In this document: positions 28,606 to 41,047 of the stretch, one piece after another | How the letters are laid out: each line of letters starts with the position of its first letter | Position numbering within the stretch: the stretch's first letter is position 1 | Assembly (NCBI GenBank): GCA_003956705.1 | Contig: QZCP01000032.1 | Coordinates: 62,001 to 126,000 of the forward strand | Direction of reading: 5' to 3' | DNA: 64,000 bases | DNA from: Brevipalpus yothersi | Taxonomy: Eukaryota > Arthropoda > Arachnida > Trombidiformes > Tenuipalpidae | The notes under the pieces: generated by a model | The model's database searches: none | The model's input: the letters and a program-made list of their open reading frames with translations, nothing else | What the model was told of the DNA's origin: nothing | Position numbers and translations under genes: made by a program

Positions 28606-29981
28606 ATAAAGAAAGAGAGAGAGAGGAAAATTTTTTTATTTTTTCTTTTCAACCATATATACAGTATCTAAAAGGATCGGTGGCAAGTGAATTAAGTGAT
28701 ATAAATGAGTTGATCTTATCACTCATCAGTAGGATGAACAGCTTGATGAGTAATTTAGATGAATAGAAAATCAACTCTATGTCAGTCAGTTAGTTTAGGG
28801 ATGACAAACTAACTACAGTTGATCACGTTCAGCCGATAATTTTGGGTAAAAGTTTATGTACCCAGAAATCGGCAGCTGATGGGACGATAAAAAGAAGAGA
28901 GAAGGAAAAGAGGGTTTATTTCATTTCATTTTCAACAAGATAGGAGGTCTTGAAATGAGGCTCAGATAGATAGGCACAGTAGTAATAAGGTTTACCCATA
29001 AACGTTACATCAACACAGCGTTTTTTTTTTCTCTTCTCACCGAAAATCGTAAATATTCAGCTGAATTTTTTCAGCTTTAAAGTAGGCAAATAATTCGTGA
29101 GAAAAAGCTATGTTGACAATCCGCCTATGGTTGAGAACTGGAATGACCTCAAAATAAATTCCCTGGAGCTGTTACTTGGAGAAAGAGAGATGATGTAAAA
29201 AAATTTTTCTCCAACCTCACGAATAAAGAGAGGAGAAGAGAGAGAGAGAGAGAGAGAAAAGAAATGCCATCATCTTGGAATTTTTCTTCTTCCTCCTCTT
29301 CGTTCGATCATTGTGCTGTTGATCGCTGTTGGGCGAAATGTAGAGAAATCCTATGATTTGATTATCTTCATCTTGTCTGGGCCATAACTTTTAAATCTTC
29401 TTTTTCTTCTTCTTGGAAGTGAGAAAGAATAGCATGGAGAGAAAGAGAGAGGTACAATTATCGCCCGAGGAGACCAAGATGTGTGTGTGTAGTTGGGCCA
29501 ATAGATTGAGTTCATGGGGATCCGTGATTTGAGCGGCAAATTATTGGGTATCCTAAGCGCATCGTAACACACAAAGTTGGCCCATAGGTTAAAAGACTAG
29601 AGTTAGAGTGGAGGTGAACATCAATTATGTATCAGGGAAAACCGATTTCAGGTCAGCAATCGGCCCTCAATTCCTCGGCAGAGAAAGGAGGAGAGCAGGT
29701 CAATCTCTAGCATCTAGCATACTTGAAACTACTCTCGTGCTCAATAGACTCACACTAGGTCCGATTTTCGGAGAGAGAAAGAAAGTAAGAAAGAAAACTA
29801 GAATGTAAACCTCGCCTATTTTCACATGGAATTCATGGGCAACATGATCATCTCACTGAGTGAGTGAGAGAGATGGATAGAACAAATTCATGGAATTATC
29901 ACTTTATTCGCTCCCTTCAAATCTTATCTTCGCCTCTTCTTATTAGCTCCATCATTCATCTTACCTTTTTATCATCTCTCA

Positions 29982-29985
<4 letters not shown>

Positions 29986-30018
<33 letters not shown>
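29986..30018. repeat. (CT)n microsatellite, about 33 bp
   Basis: CT tract about 270 bp upstream of the proposed receptor leader intron. Confidence 0.93.
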
Positions 30019-30021
<3 letters not shown>

Positions 30022-30286
30022 ACTTTTTCTTCAAAGCTCTTCATGTTCCAACTTTTCATCTGCCGGTGGCTCACTGAAAAGAGAATATCTCGTCTTGTAA
30101 AAAAAGAGAGATAGAAAGCAACAAAGAGCCCATCTACCTATGAAAAAGAGAGAGAAGTATTGGAGTGAGCAGGAGGAGAGGGATGAGAGAGATGCGAGAG
30201 ATGCGAGAGAAGAGAAGAGAGAAGATGAAGAGTCTCCGCTGAAGAGAGCAATTCAATGATTCCAGCATTTGCATGTAACGAAGCTG

Positions 30287-30596
30287 GTAAGTTTTGTACT
30301 CAACTTGTGTGCAACTTTCATATCATGTTTTATTTTGAATTTTGATTCATTTTGTTCGAAATTCAAAAGTTTGCTCAAATATTGTTAACTTTGTTGTATG
30401 TGAAGCTTTTTTTTCTTACCTCTATCCACAATTTTTTCCGATCTATGCTCTCCATCCGCTGATTGCCATCAGCTACCAACAGTATTTATTAATGAAAAAA
30501 GGGATACATCAATCACTTATCGGTTAATGATTTTTGAATACATCATCATGGAATCGATCGATTAATTTTTTCACCTCTCTACACACACAAGTGCAG
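30287..30596 (+). other. Candidate 5' UTR intron of the receptor gene
   Basis: A GTAAGTTTTG donor after GAAGCTG and a CAAGTGCAG acceptor flank this 310-bp AT-rich stretch, ending 90 bp before the receptor ATG. The pairing is inferred from consensus sites only. Transcript data would be needed to confirm it. Confidence 0.35.
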
Positions 30597-30686
30597 GAAA
30601 GTTTATCCAAGTTTTTGTGAGTGTGTGTGCATAAGTGTGCATAGAAATATTTTTGTGTGAAAATAAAAAGTTTGTCTTAATTTCGA

Positions 30687-32444
30687 ATGGCTCCTCGAAG
30701 TTTATTTGATTTTCCTCTATACAAAGCTTCATCCAAACCTGATGGTAGTTTCGATTTTCTCTCTCCATATTCACCATCAGTTTTCTCATCTCTCACATCA
30801 TCACTACCTCCACAGTTATCCTCCAGTGTTCCATCATCATTGATTGTTCGATCATCACATCAAACTGTAACAACAACAGCTTCACCACTTTCAACTATCA
30901 GTACCATGAGTGATCAATTTTTGAAAACTTCTTCTACTTCTTCGAATATCACCAAATCTGACACACTTGATATGACAAGTATAACCGGAAACTTGGAAAG
31001 TTTAGAATCATTTTTGACATCGATTTCCGGTAATGTTCGAGATGATCCGTGGATTCGACCATTGATGACAGTGCCAACCACAACAATCGGTATGATTGTG
31101 TTACTCGAAATTCTTGTCCTATCGAAAGCATTTCGACGTACATCTCGTTCTCCAACCCAATTGTTTTTGGGACAAATTCTTCTATTAGGCTTAACAATTG
31201 GTTCAATGCTAGGTTTTTCATTCGTTTTCAATCCAAGTAAAATAATATGTGCACTCAATCATGCTGCCGTTGGAATTGTATATGCATTTATTTTCGGAAC
31301 TTTACTGGTAAAGTGTATATTTCTATTGACTTTACACTCGGGAACCTACTTACCGTTGACCTATCAACTATTATTACTATTTTTCATCGTCTGTACTCAA
31401 GTTGCCATCGATGTTCAATGGTTAATGTACAGTCCATCTGATATTCGAACAATTTTTGGTGATCTTAGTGGCCCAGAATCTGATCATCGATTACTCAATT
31501 CAACTTTATCCATAAATACTATGGCATCCAATGATCATCAACCGGATGATGATGAGCTGCCCAATTCGAGAATGTTTTACACTGATCAAACCGCTGATCA
31601 GCCAATTAATCGTACTGTTTGTTCGCAAAAATTTTCTTCATTCACCTATACATTGATATATAATATGTTTTTGATCGGTGTCCTGACGATACTTGCATTT
31701 CGAATACGTCGACATCGTGAAAATTATCGAGAAGCTTTATTTATCACAATCAGTGTTCTATGTACAATATTGGTATGGCTAGCATGGATAACGGGAGCGA
31801 TAATTTTTCGTGAAATAGACCGACCAGCGTTCATTGGCTTCGGATTGGTGATCAATTGTGCTCTGATTTTCATCATAATGTACATACCAAAAGCAGTCCA
31901 AATAGTCAAACTTCGCTGGTATACACATCACCATTTATCTAATGATTACAATAATCACGATTCAAGTCAATCACTGTGTGCACAATCGTTTGTCCATATT
32001 AAACCATCCGCAACCCATCATCATCTTCATCACAATTCAGTATCATTACATGCCAACAATCAACGTGATCTAACCTTACAGCCACCACCACTACCACATA
32101 CAACAGGACATCCTCAACCTCCTCCCCTACCACCGCACACTTCTCACCATCACCATCATCAAGTATACTCTAATTCCAATGTACATCCGGCGATGGGCAC
32201 AATGCGATCAACAATAGACACCATGAATGGATGGACACTTAATGATCATCTTTTACCATTGAAAACTCATGACCCACACGGATTATCATCCAATTTCATT
32301 CACAAGTCAATAGTTACACACGGCAGTGGTAGGCAACATTTGTTTATGGGCACAGCTCAGAGGACGGAAAAAAATTTTGACCATCTATTCCGTTTCCGGG
32401 AAAAGGAACGATACATGAGACCCAATATAATGGATCCTCGATGA
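30687..32444 (+). CDS. Class C (7tm_3) GPCR, BOSS/GPRC5-like
   Basis: Single-exon frame of 585 residues. An in-frame TAA lies just upstream, so the ATG is the first possible start. The N-terminal about 120 residues are Ser/Thr-rich with no Venus-flytrap domain. Seven hydrophobic segments follow at about 126-147, 158-180, 190-215, 224-246, 318-340, 349-374 and 381-403. Cys188 at the start of TM3 and Cys312 before TM5 match the conserved class C disulfide. VQWLMYSP after TM4, VWLAWITG in TM6 and MYIPKAVQIV in TM7 fit class C receptors, most like the BOSS/GPRC5 branch. The cytoplasmic tail is rich in His and Pro, with a five-His run. Family membership follows from these motifs. Assignment to BOSS is inference, and an orphan class C receptor is the alternative. 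Ligand is unknown. Confidence 0.65.
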   Translation: MAPRSLFDFPLYKASSKPDGSFDFLSPYSPSVFSSLTSSLPPQLSSSVPSSLIVRSSHQTVTTTASPLSTISTMSDQFLKTSSTSSNITKSDTLDMTSITGNLESLESFLTSISGNVRDDPWIRPLMTVPTTTIGMIVLLEILVLSKAFRRTSRSPTQLFLGQILLLGLTIGSMLGFSFVFNPSKIICALNHAAVGIVYAFIFGTLLVKCIFLLTLHSGTYLPLTYQLLLLFFIVCTQVAIDVQWLMYSPSDIRTIFGDLSGPESDHRLLNSTLSINTMASNDHQPDDDELPNSRMFYTDQTADQPINRTVCSQKFSSFTYTLIYNMFLIGVLTILAFRIRRHRENYREALFITISVLCTILVWLAWITGAIIFREIDRPAFIGFGLVINCALIFIIMYIPKAVQIVKLRWYTHHHLSNDYNNHDSSQSLCAQSFVHIKPSATHHHLHHNSVSLHANNQRDLTLQPPPLPHTTGHPQPPPLPPHTSHHHHHQVYSNSNVHPAMGTMRSTIDTMNGWTLNDHLLPLKTHDPHGLSSNFIHKSIVTHGSGRQHLFMGTAQRTEKNFDHLFRFREKERYMRPNIMDPR

Positions 32445-32740
32445 TAATTAATTGTGTATGACTTGACCAACTTACACACTCACGCACATGCATACACCCA
32501 AGATTCATTTGGCTCCCATCTCACACCTCACGGGTTTACGATGGGAATACAAATTTTGCTAGATGAACAAATGAATTCATTGATTTAAATATGCAAATCA
32601 ATTTGTTAATCATTTATACAGTTTGAGCCAAAAGTTGATCATGAAAAAAAAACGTTTCTTTTATATCTGTACATGTGTGTGTATGTGCGCTTGTATTGCT
32701 TGCTAGTGAATGAATGTACTTTCCGAATGCTTGTTATTCG
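32445..32740. other. Convergent 3' ends
   Basis: Short spacer between the receptor stop (+) and the stop of the orphan gene (-). It must contain both 3' UTRs. I see no exact AATAAA for the receptor. Confidence 0.6.
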
Positions 32741-33208
32741 TTACACTGTACTGAATGGATAAACTTCTTTACTGATCCAGTTAATGAGCTCATTTTGTAG
32801 GCTCTCATCATCACTCATTGAATAGAGTAACTGATGAACTTTGAAGCCTGGTGTAGTCGGATTGTATCGATTAGTACGCTCGGTAACCATCCAAAGAACG
32901 GGAAAATCAGCTTTCAATAGATCAGGCTTATTTCGATCGATTAGAATTCGAGGTAAATCGTATGAAAGAAGAATGAGACCATGAGCTTCATGAAGACATA
33001 TTTCGGGCACTGGAATGAGTGGCTTTAGAAGATTCCAAAATTCAACCTCATAACCATCTTTTAATGATATCTCCAGTATTCGAAGAGGACTGAAGCCTTT
33101 TTGACTTCGATGATCAATTCCAGCCAAACGATCAACAATTTTGATGCACTCTTCAATACTCTCGCTTGTTGTACCTGTGACCACAATTTTCAATCGATGT
33201 GATGACAT
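32741..33208 (-). CDS. Hypothetical 155-residue protein
   Basis: Single-exon frame starting at ATG 33208 (MSSHRLKIVVTG); an upstream in-frame TTG is disregarded. It has no signal peptide or membrane segment. Alternating hydrophobic strands (LKIVVTG, LRILEISL, HGLILLSYD, FPVLWMVTERT) separated by helices suggest a compact alpha/beta fold. The order loosely recalls a degenerate small GTPase, but there is no P-loop GxxxxGKS and no NKxD motif. A nucleotide-free GTPase-like protein of the CENP-M type is conceivable, though I see no convincing identity. It lies on the same strand as GTF2H1, 428 bp downstream of that stop. Codon use and lack of low complexity argue that it is a real gene. Function unknown. 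Confidence 0.65.
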   Translation of the reverse strand: MSSHRLKIVVTGTTSESIEECIKIVDRLAGIDHRSQKGFSPLRILEISLKDGYEVEFWNLLKPLIPVPEICLHEAHGLILLSYDLPRILIDRNKPDLLKADFPVLWMVTERTNRYNPTTPGFKVHQLLYSMSDDESLQNELINWISKEVYPFSTV

Positions 33209-33636
33209 TTCAATTATCAAAGCACTCTGAGAACATTGATTGATTTTTCAGTTTTATTGTTTTCTCATTTCACCACTCGAATTGTTCATCGATCAATTCG
33301 AATCATTATGTCAAGCGAAAAGGGCTCAGGTTGATCTGTTCGATGCAAAAATCTCCAAGACAACCATGAGTGTGACAAACATGGAATATTTCATCGACAA
33401 GATCGCAATAGTTGTGATAAAATGGAGAGACAGACAGTGAAAAAATGTTTGATGCATATCACAATCAATGAGGAAACAGAGAGAGAGGGGATTAGAATGA
33501 GAAAATGTGGTAAAAGTAGTAGTTGTAGAAAAATGAATCACAGCAGTATCAAAGCTTCACAGAAGACTTTTATGGTGTTTGTGAGAGTTTTTTGATCTCA
33601 AGAGAGAGAGAACAAAAACTGATGTTGTCGATGTTT
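33209..33636. other. GTF2H1 3' region
   Basis: Spacer between the orphan start and the GTF2H1 stop. TTTATT at 33,253-33,258 is AATAAA on the minus strand and may be the GTF2H1 polyadenylation signal, only about 45 bp before the next start codon. Confidence 0.45.
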
Positions 33637-36260
33637 TCATTTACGAGCCTTTTGATCCTTTTTCATTTGCCAAGCATTGAATTTGGTGTAGGCTAAGTTA
33701 AGTTGCTGCAGGAGATGGGAAGTCAACTGCAAGAGAAAAGAAAAATGGAAAGAATAAATCAGAAACGAAATCAATTATTTGATCGGAATGGGCAATAAAG
33801 AAAACAGATCACAAAACAAACAGAGGATATTAGATGGATTTAACATTCTTTTTTATTTAGTTGAAGTAAGATGTTCATAGATCAAAGGATTAGAGAGAAA
33901 GTGGCGAAGAATATGAGCATTTGGTGGATCCAAAAGTGGGAATGGAATTGATATGAATCGTGCGGAACGGATAAAGTGAAAGATTTCCTCAGGAAATTTT
34001 ATCTGAAAATCGTGGATGGTTCTGCCCTCATATTGGAAAGATGAGGTTCATGGCATTACATAAAAACAAAAGACTCATAAATTTGAATCAATGTCAGTGA
34101 CTAGAATGAATGAGACCAATTACATGATAGCGAATTGCTAGAGGGAGAGAGTAAAGTGACTTTTTCGTGGAGAGATGAGATAGTCCATGATATCATGAAA
34201 ATTTCAATGAAAGCAAAAAAGATGAAAATAAAAGAAGACTAGAGAACTGGAGGGTCATCAAATTCGGTGCAAGTGGAGCGAAAATTATGCAAAGGACCCA
34301 GAAGTGTCATTTCGAGGTTGTCATTATAATTGATCAAATTGATCGATGATCAGATCAATTAAGAGCTAATTACCTCTGTGTCGTAGTGTTCACGGACCAA
34401 CATATCATGAAATGGCTGAATCTTGTTCAACTGGAAGCGCTCCAGATGAGATTTCATTTTGGTAACTTTGTCTTCCAGCAAAGGATTTGCCGCTGGAAAA
34501 CAATGCCAAAAATGTTTCAATAATTCATTGCAAGAAAAATACAATTGTTCCAATTGACTTTGAACTTCAGCTGGAATTGTTTCTTTTAGACAAACAGTAT
34601 GATAACTTTTGAGAAAAGCTCCACCCGGAGAAAGCTCACTGAGAGCAGTTATTGCTGCAGGAGATGAAAGACAGTTCCTTAGATCGAGCCTCCAATTTGT
34701 TAAAACATTCTCTTGGTATCGCACTAATTCTAGCATTGATGATCTGTTATTTGGTAATGCATATCTTGCTGAGGCATGGTTGAAATGACTGAATCCAGCG
34801 GTATTTGGATCGATCATAGGAGCTGGACCCTCTAAATATCTTCTTTTATCACTGATACTGAGAGTTTTACTTTCTTTAATAGAACGCTCTATTGGATCTA
34901 ATACAGCATCGGCATCGAGATCTTCTAACTCGGTCTTCTCTTGAAGTCGTACTTTCTTAATTCTCTTCAACTCCTCTGGATCAATGTCTTCTCCTATTGA
35001 ATCCAGTGGTTTTTCCGTTTTCTTTTCCTTATGCTTTTTCACTACTCCATTCACTGATGGAGTTTGACCATCATTTTTCACATTATTAGGTTGAGATGAC
35101 TTAGAGCTTGAGCTTGCGTTTACATCAGCATCATTGGTGGATGGTTTGGCACCGGAAGATGAAGTGCTTGGTTGATCCCTTCTTCTGCAAGATTCAAGTA
35201 TTCTAATGGAGTGTAAATTATACCTTTTAATTAAAGCTTGATTAGCACTATGTGTAGAAACATCTGATGAATCTTTTTTACCATCTTTCGGATCCACATC
35301 CAGCTTACGAATGTAATCTACATCATCGAAATAATTTATATCAACAAACGGATCTTTTACACCTCTACGCACCGCATTGCGAATATCTTGTTCATCTAGC
35401 TTAGCACATTCGGCGAAAAGATCTCCTTTGGTAGAGCTTGAGGCACCGGTTAAAAGTCTATCACGATGAAAGTAGTGGCTTTGAAAAAATCGTAACCAAA
35501 ATTCACTTTCACTTAATTTATGAGGTACATATTCCAAATGTTTCCGCTTAACAGCCGGATAAGTCCGAAAGATTGCCTCCAAAACTTCGGTGGTAATATT
35601 ATACTTGATGCCACCCTTATCACCATCAACTTTTGGCTCAATATCAGCAAGAAATGCGCCCGGTATACCAACTGATTGACCAGAAGATGTGGAGGTAGAT
35701 GATGTAGAATTGATTAAAGAACTTGTGGCAGTGGCTAGTGTTGGATTATCGGATAGAGGTGGCGGAGGTAGATTCAGTATTTTGATCAATTGTGGACACC
35801 GGATGGGTGCAAGTTGAGTCCAAAATTCATCGGATGTTATCACACCACTGGTAACTAAATCCTTATACAAATTGAATAGATCAGGATCTTTTTGTAATAT
35901 ATTTTGCTTCTCTTCCAATTCTCTCGATATTTTCATACGATGTCGAGGCAACAATTGTTGTAATAATTGTTTAACCGATTCACGATCAGCCAATTGTTTA
36001 TCTAAACCTTGTGAATCAACAAATTGAAATGTGATCGGCGAATCATTTGTATTCAACACTAATTGTAATTGTATTTTAGCCTTTCCTTCGGGTGATATTT
36101 TTTGCATCTTAATATCAGAATATTTGGTTGATATTTGAAATGTATCTTTACCCTTTGACATCCAGGCAATACGTCTTTCCATAAGATACAATGTGCCATC
36201 GTTCTTTTTATGGCGCACATTGGACACCGCTAACAGTATATCTTCCGATGAAGTGGTCAT
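33637..36260 (-). CDS. GTF2H1: TFIIH core subunit p62
   Basis: Subunit of the TFIIH core, acting in RNA polymerase II initiation and nucleotide excision repair in the nucleus. Exons are 36260..34374 and 33726..33637 (reverse). The CAGAG/GTAATT donor and CTCTTGCAG acceptor are both phase 0. The last exon encodes LTSHLLQQLNLAYTKFNAWQ..., matching the C-terminus of the family (human [20 protein letters not shown]). The product is about 658 residues, longer than human (548). An N-terminal PH domain spans 1-106, BSD1 about 122-150 (LYKDLVTSGVITSDEFW) and BSD2 about 222-268 (SESEFWLRFFQSHYFHRD). Extra length lies mainly in Ser/Thr-rich linkers near 180-196 and a Ser/Asn/Lys-rich insert in the middle. 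Start is ATG 36260, directly before the PH domain. Confidence 0.93.
33727..34373 (-). other. GTF2H1 intron
   Basis: 647-bp phase-0 intron with GTAATT donor and TTTTCTCTTGCAG acceptor on the minus strand. It contains a 12-bp palindrome CATGATATCATG at 34,186-34,197. Confidence 0.85.
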
Positions 36261-38136
36261 AATTGTTCAATTATCTGGATGATGATGACACTCTGTGGAC
36301 TCAACAAAAACCATCCAATCAAGGTAAGATCAAACACCATCAATTATTTTTGACACACATCAACACACACATACACGGAAGAAAAAAAAATCAACATGTT
36401 CATGGTGCAAATATTTTCATCAGAATTTTCTTTTTCAAATCAAAATTTTTGCGTCCAAGTCGTCATAGTAACCAGAGACAAACATATGTCTAATGTTGAA
36501 GCGCTATTTTTGAATATCTTTTTATTCCTTTTTTTTTGAAAGAAAAAAGTTGAGATTGAAAAAAAGTTCATGTAAAGTATTGAGAAAAAATTTTCATCTC
36601 GATTCGAATAATTTTGAGGTTCTAATTATCAGAGGAGGGAGGTCATTGTGAATGGATGGATATTTATCATATGAGGGGTATATATTCAGATATTTTGTGC
36701 TGGAAAAATACATGTGTACCGATTAATATTACATTAAGGAAGAGGATTTGTGTTATGAGAATTTGGAAAAATTTGAATTATTTCATTACATGTAACAGCT
36801 ATGATATGTAATTTTGGCCTCAGGAAGATGAAGGAATCTGCTCTTCATCCCTTAACACTGGAGGCTCTCACGTCTTTTTACATTTATTGATTATTGAAGT
36901 TTATGTCAACTGACAATTATGAGTATTTGGTGTGCTCCCAGGTAAGAAGTACCCAAGTACCCAAGTATTCTAGTACGATACCGAAATATAATACTTGGGT
37001 ATAGTACATGATGGGTAGCATCAGAGTATCTGAATACCTGGGTATAATACCTGATTGCTAATACCCAGGAACTTACTTCATGGATGGTGCTTATTTCTTA
37101 TTGCTTTCCCACTATATTGTATTTTGAGCACGTTTGAATACATCATTGCTTGAGGTGAACAGAACTTGTTAAGACTCTGATCAGGAAGTAATCATCTATT
37201 CATATCTTCGATCCTCTTGAATTTTCTCCCTAAAGTTCCATCATATTATCAGAAAAGAGAATCAGATCAGTCTCAACGGCTGAATTGTCTGAATACAATG
37301 ACAATTCATGCAAACGACTATATGAGCTAAAGTCATCTGAGCCATCCATCTAATTCCAATCCCTCAACTCTCACCTATAAACTTCATTTAGCATATCTTC
37401 GACTGATAAGAGAGCAAAAAAAGTGGAAGACAGGATAAGCTTTTCTTGATCATCCGAATCTAATTAGGGTGCAGGAGAGGTGCCAATCCTTTTAAACAAT
37501 CACTTTTCATTCAACTGTCTTCAAGATAAGCTTGATAAAAATGATCATCTCTCAATTACATCTCTCTATATTAGCTTCAAAGATATGCCAAGTAACTTTA
37601 TGATGGAGTTTAATGAATGTATTTTCTTCTCTCTGTCACCCCTTGTTCATCAGAATGAACTACTGAGAAAATTATTCGTGAAAACTTCCAGGAGCTGATG
37701 CCAAAAACATTTTCGCAATGAGTCAATCAGATTCGTTAAATTTTAGAATAATCCTCTTCATTCACACACTTTGAGTCGGAAAGTGCTTGAAATTGATACA
37801 TGTTTCACAAATTGGCAATCATATCGAATGATTTGAATTGTGTTTTGAGGCTCCAATTTATTTGTACATTTCAGCTTGAGAGTAATTAGTTACCAAACAG
37901 AACGCTAACTCTTCCAACGAACTGATATTTTTCATGAATAGCTTTTACAGATTATTGGAATAATACAAAAATAGTAAGAATTCGAAGAATGGCTCATGAT
38001 GTCTCCTCACGAAATCCTCATAGAAAGTTATCATCAAAGAAATTAGATCAAAAGAGGCAGAGAGATAAGGTGCATCTTCATCTATTGATAAATTATCAAT
38101 GAATTTTTGACCATCTACCAGATGGTGGATAGAAAA
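36261..38136. other. Noncoding region upstream of GTF2H1
   Basis: No supportable gene. It includes the GTF2H1 promoter side near 36.26 kb, an inverted-repeat cluster at 36,947-37,069, and the probable 3' UTR of the secreted-protein gene. TTTATT at 37,857-37,862 reads AATAAA on the minus strand. Confidence 0.55.
36947..37069. repeat. Cluster of inverted and 8-bp tandem repeats
   Basis: A perfect 12-bp inverted repeat pairs TACCCAAGTATT at 36,958-36,969 with its complement at 36,990-37,001, with a 20-nt loop. A second hairpin pairs CCTGGGTAT at 37,037-37,045 with ATACCCAGG at 37,061-37,069. The left arm lies in an 8-bp periodic run whose AAGTACCC units appear twice in succession. TACCCA/TGGGTA motifs recur in both orientations. 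It could be a remnant of a miniature transposable element or a structured regulatory site. Confidence 0.7.
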
Positions 38137-39057
38137 TCATTTAAGACTCTCTGGAATGGACCAAGATGCCTCCGCCAATGGCTCACTACTGGTCAATGGC
38201 TTGGTATTTGAACTATCCAAACTGCTCAATTCACTGTCACTCAAAAACGGTTGCGATGGAAAATGATATGTTGTACCTGGAACTTCTATTGGTGATGTAC
38301 CGAATGGATCATTTATCGAATCGAAAGCATATCCACCAATTTCAGCACCATCAGCCAATGGACCAATGACACCTTCTTCAATCTGTTTCTCGACCGAATC
38401 TTCCACTTGCTGTTCCACACCAAATTCGGCACCTTGCTCCATTTCTCGAAGCCCCTTACGATCATGTCCCGGTCCTGGGCCATCCAAATAACCATCATCT
38501 GCACCACTATCTTTACCGTAGCTGGATGGATATGCTTCATCATTGGACGTGTCACCATACTTATTTCGACCATGCTTTTTGGGAGTTTTTGAGCTATCAT
38601 CATCATAGTCTGATCCTTCATCTTCACTGTATCCATGAGGTTTGATTGCAGAAGATGCTGTTCGAGGCACATACTTTGAGGCACTTGATTGATCGGAATC
38701 AGATCTTGATGAACCTAACATTGGCATCATTTTCGGATGTTCCTTGTGATACATTGGCACATGTTTATGATGGGGTTCATGATCATTTTTGACCACAATA
38801 TTGGAAGAACCTTTTTTACCACCATCATTAACCACCACAGTACCCCGATGATCTCGAATGATTATATTTTTACTCTTCTTGTTTGAATTAACCACAACTG
38901 ATCCCTCATTGTGTGGACCTCCTCCTTGAACAACAATATTGGAAGAACCCTTCTCACCATAGCCATTGATAACACAATAACTTAAGAACCACAAAATAGT
39001 ACAGAAAAAAGTTTTCGACGAAGATGATGATGATGAAAAATTAGCAAATATCCACAT
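38137..39057 (-). CDS. Predicted secreted repeat-containing acidic protein
   Basis: Frame of 306 residues from ATG 39057; the longer frame starts at a non-ATG codon. A hydrophobic stretch at about residues 15-29 (TFFCTILWFLSYCVI) after a Ser run resembles a signal peptide. Residues about 36-90 contain five short valine/isoleucine-rich repeats: GSSNIVVQGG, GSVVVNSNKK, SKNIIIRDHR, GTVVVNDGGK and GSSNIVVKND. Downstream are a His/Met-rich segment, then a Ser/Asp/Lys-rich polar region, and an acidic Gly/Glu-rich C-terminal half with no cysteines. I do not recognise the family. An extracellular matrix, cuticle or secreted adhesive component is possible but is inference. An upstream exon cannot be excluded. 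Confidence 0.6.
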   Translation of the reverse strand: MWIFANFSSSSSSSKTFFCTILWFLSYCVINGYGEKGSSNIVVQGGGPHNEGSVVVNSNKKSKNIIIRDHRGTVVVNDGGKKGSSNIVVKNDHEPHHKHVPMYHKEHPKMMPMLGSSRSDSDQSSASKYVPRTASSAIKPHGYSEDEGSDYDDDSSKTPKKHGRNKYGDTSNDEAYPSSYGKDSGADDGYLDGPGPGHDRKGLREMEQGAEFGVEQQVEDSVEKQIEEGVIGPLADGAEIGGYAFDSINDPFGTSPIEVPGTTYHFPSQPFLSDSELSSLDSSNTKPLTSSEPLAEASWSIPESLK

Positions 39058-41016
39058 ATTGGGCGGTGGACAGAGAATGTATTCCTCCTTGATCAAATTT
39101 TTTTTTCACCACCCAGGCACGTAAAAATATGTAAATTTGATGAAAACACATGAATGGATTGAGGAACGGAAAAAAAATCAATAGAAAGTGCGTGTAAATT
39201 GACAGACTGAATTGTAACTTTTCATTTCCACTACTATCACCTTCAGTCTAGATATGAGTATGATCATCTGAAGAGATCTATATTATCAATTTGCAAATAT
39301 ATATGCTTCAGAAAAATTTTTTCCCAATATTGATATACTTCAATGACTCCCCTTATTTTTGTACTCACTAACATACAAACCATTCTTTCAAAATGTGAGA
39401 AAAGGATTTCTTTTTTTTTTCTTCAACTTCAGCTACATATCTTCGTTCAAGTGTTCCTGATCATCATGTTCGTCTTTTTTTTCGTTATTATCTCCTTTGA
39501 TTGTATACAGTTAATGAGCTTTGGGTGCTCATTGAACGGCGAAAACTTTCGCACTTCATTGAAAAATTCTAAATGAGATGCAAATAATTATATTCGAATA
39601 TTTGTTGCAAAAATATTGAAAGGAGAGAAAGGGAAAGAATATTTAGGAACATTAATTCCGGCTTGGATCACAACACAAATGATTGGTTTGTTCCGGCAAT
39701 AATGTCATCTTCTCAAGATTTCATTTCGTTTGATCATTATGATGGATTTCAATCATATTTTCTCGCACGCATGTATATCAGTTGTGCTAGAAGGATCACT
39801 TCCATTCAATCATCTCGATTAGCTACTATACTTTCAGAATATCCGAAAAATGCTGTTCGCTTCCATGAATTGGAGATGAATTTATGATTCCAAATACTTC
39901 TTCGTTCTTTCTTCGGCTTTTCATCTTGTTAGGGCGGAAGATTCTCATCATCATTTTCATCATCATGATCAAAAGACAATTTTTGATAATAACTTATTCA
40001 TTTCCGATTGGGCTCACTAATGTTTCTTGAGTGCTGTGCGTTCGATTTCATTCAAACATCATTCTTCAGAAGACTCAAAAGGCTTATTACGAAATTCTAA
40101 ATGAAAAAAGTGGTTAAAATCCAAATATTTCCGTTTGAGGATTAAATTAATTTCAAATCGATCCAATTTGTTATGAAGAGAAGAGAAAGAGAGAGAGAAA
40201 AAAAAATTCTTGAACAATTTATAGAAAGGCCTTATTGAAGCCTATTAAATAAATGATTGATCAAAGGTGAGCAAATTATGAATTGAATAATCACATGTAA
40301 GTTAGTCAATATTTATATGATCTAGAATCCATCAATTGGTATAAATATTTGAATGCTCTCTTCATGATGATGGTCAATAGGGTGGACTCGAACCATTTAC
40401 AGAATTGGTGGAAAATTTCAGACTATAGCTGAAAAATAATTTGGTTCCTGGTTGAGTCAAAAATAATTTACAGAGTGGCTAGAAGGTGCCCTTTCATAAT
40501 CAGAGTTCATCTCTCTGATTAGACAAAACGGTATCTCTAGCCAGGCATTATTAAATCTATTTCCGTTATTTCTTATCATTTCAAGTCACCCTGTAGTCCA
40601 GCACCCGAAATTCCATACAGTGTACGATCATTCAAATCTTATCAAAAAAAAGTCAGTTTGTTTATGGCGGTAATTAGGAAAAAAAGCTGTATCCACGTAT
40701 AAAAAAACTTTCAGTCTACTTTAAACTTGAACCTCTCTTTCTCCCCAGTTCACATCCACTAAAATATATGATAAGCCGGACGATGCTGGTCAGATCAGTG
40801 TTATCATACTTATTATCGCAATAAAATTAATTCCTATCCTAGTATTTCCAACCATACCTCTTAACTCTTAACTACCTTACAACAAATCCTGATGAAACTT
40901 TGGTGAAAATTTTCTCCCTCATTGGCAATGACCATCAAAACATGAAAAAAGCGTCCATCATCGATCAACAATTCTCCTTCTTTTTTCCCCAAACAGTTAT
41001 CACCATTATCGTCAGA

Positions 41017-41047
<31 letters not shown>

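Larger units (their letters stand above)
24574..30286. other. Noncoding region between ALIX and the receptor gene
   Basis: After the ALIX 3' UTR I see no supportable gene. Open frames at 26,181-26,658 and 29,608-29,808 lack recognisable protein features or are dominated by repeats. GA/CT tracts are frequent from 25,840 to 30,020. The last kilobase probably includes the receptor promoter. Confidence 0.5.
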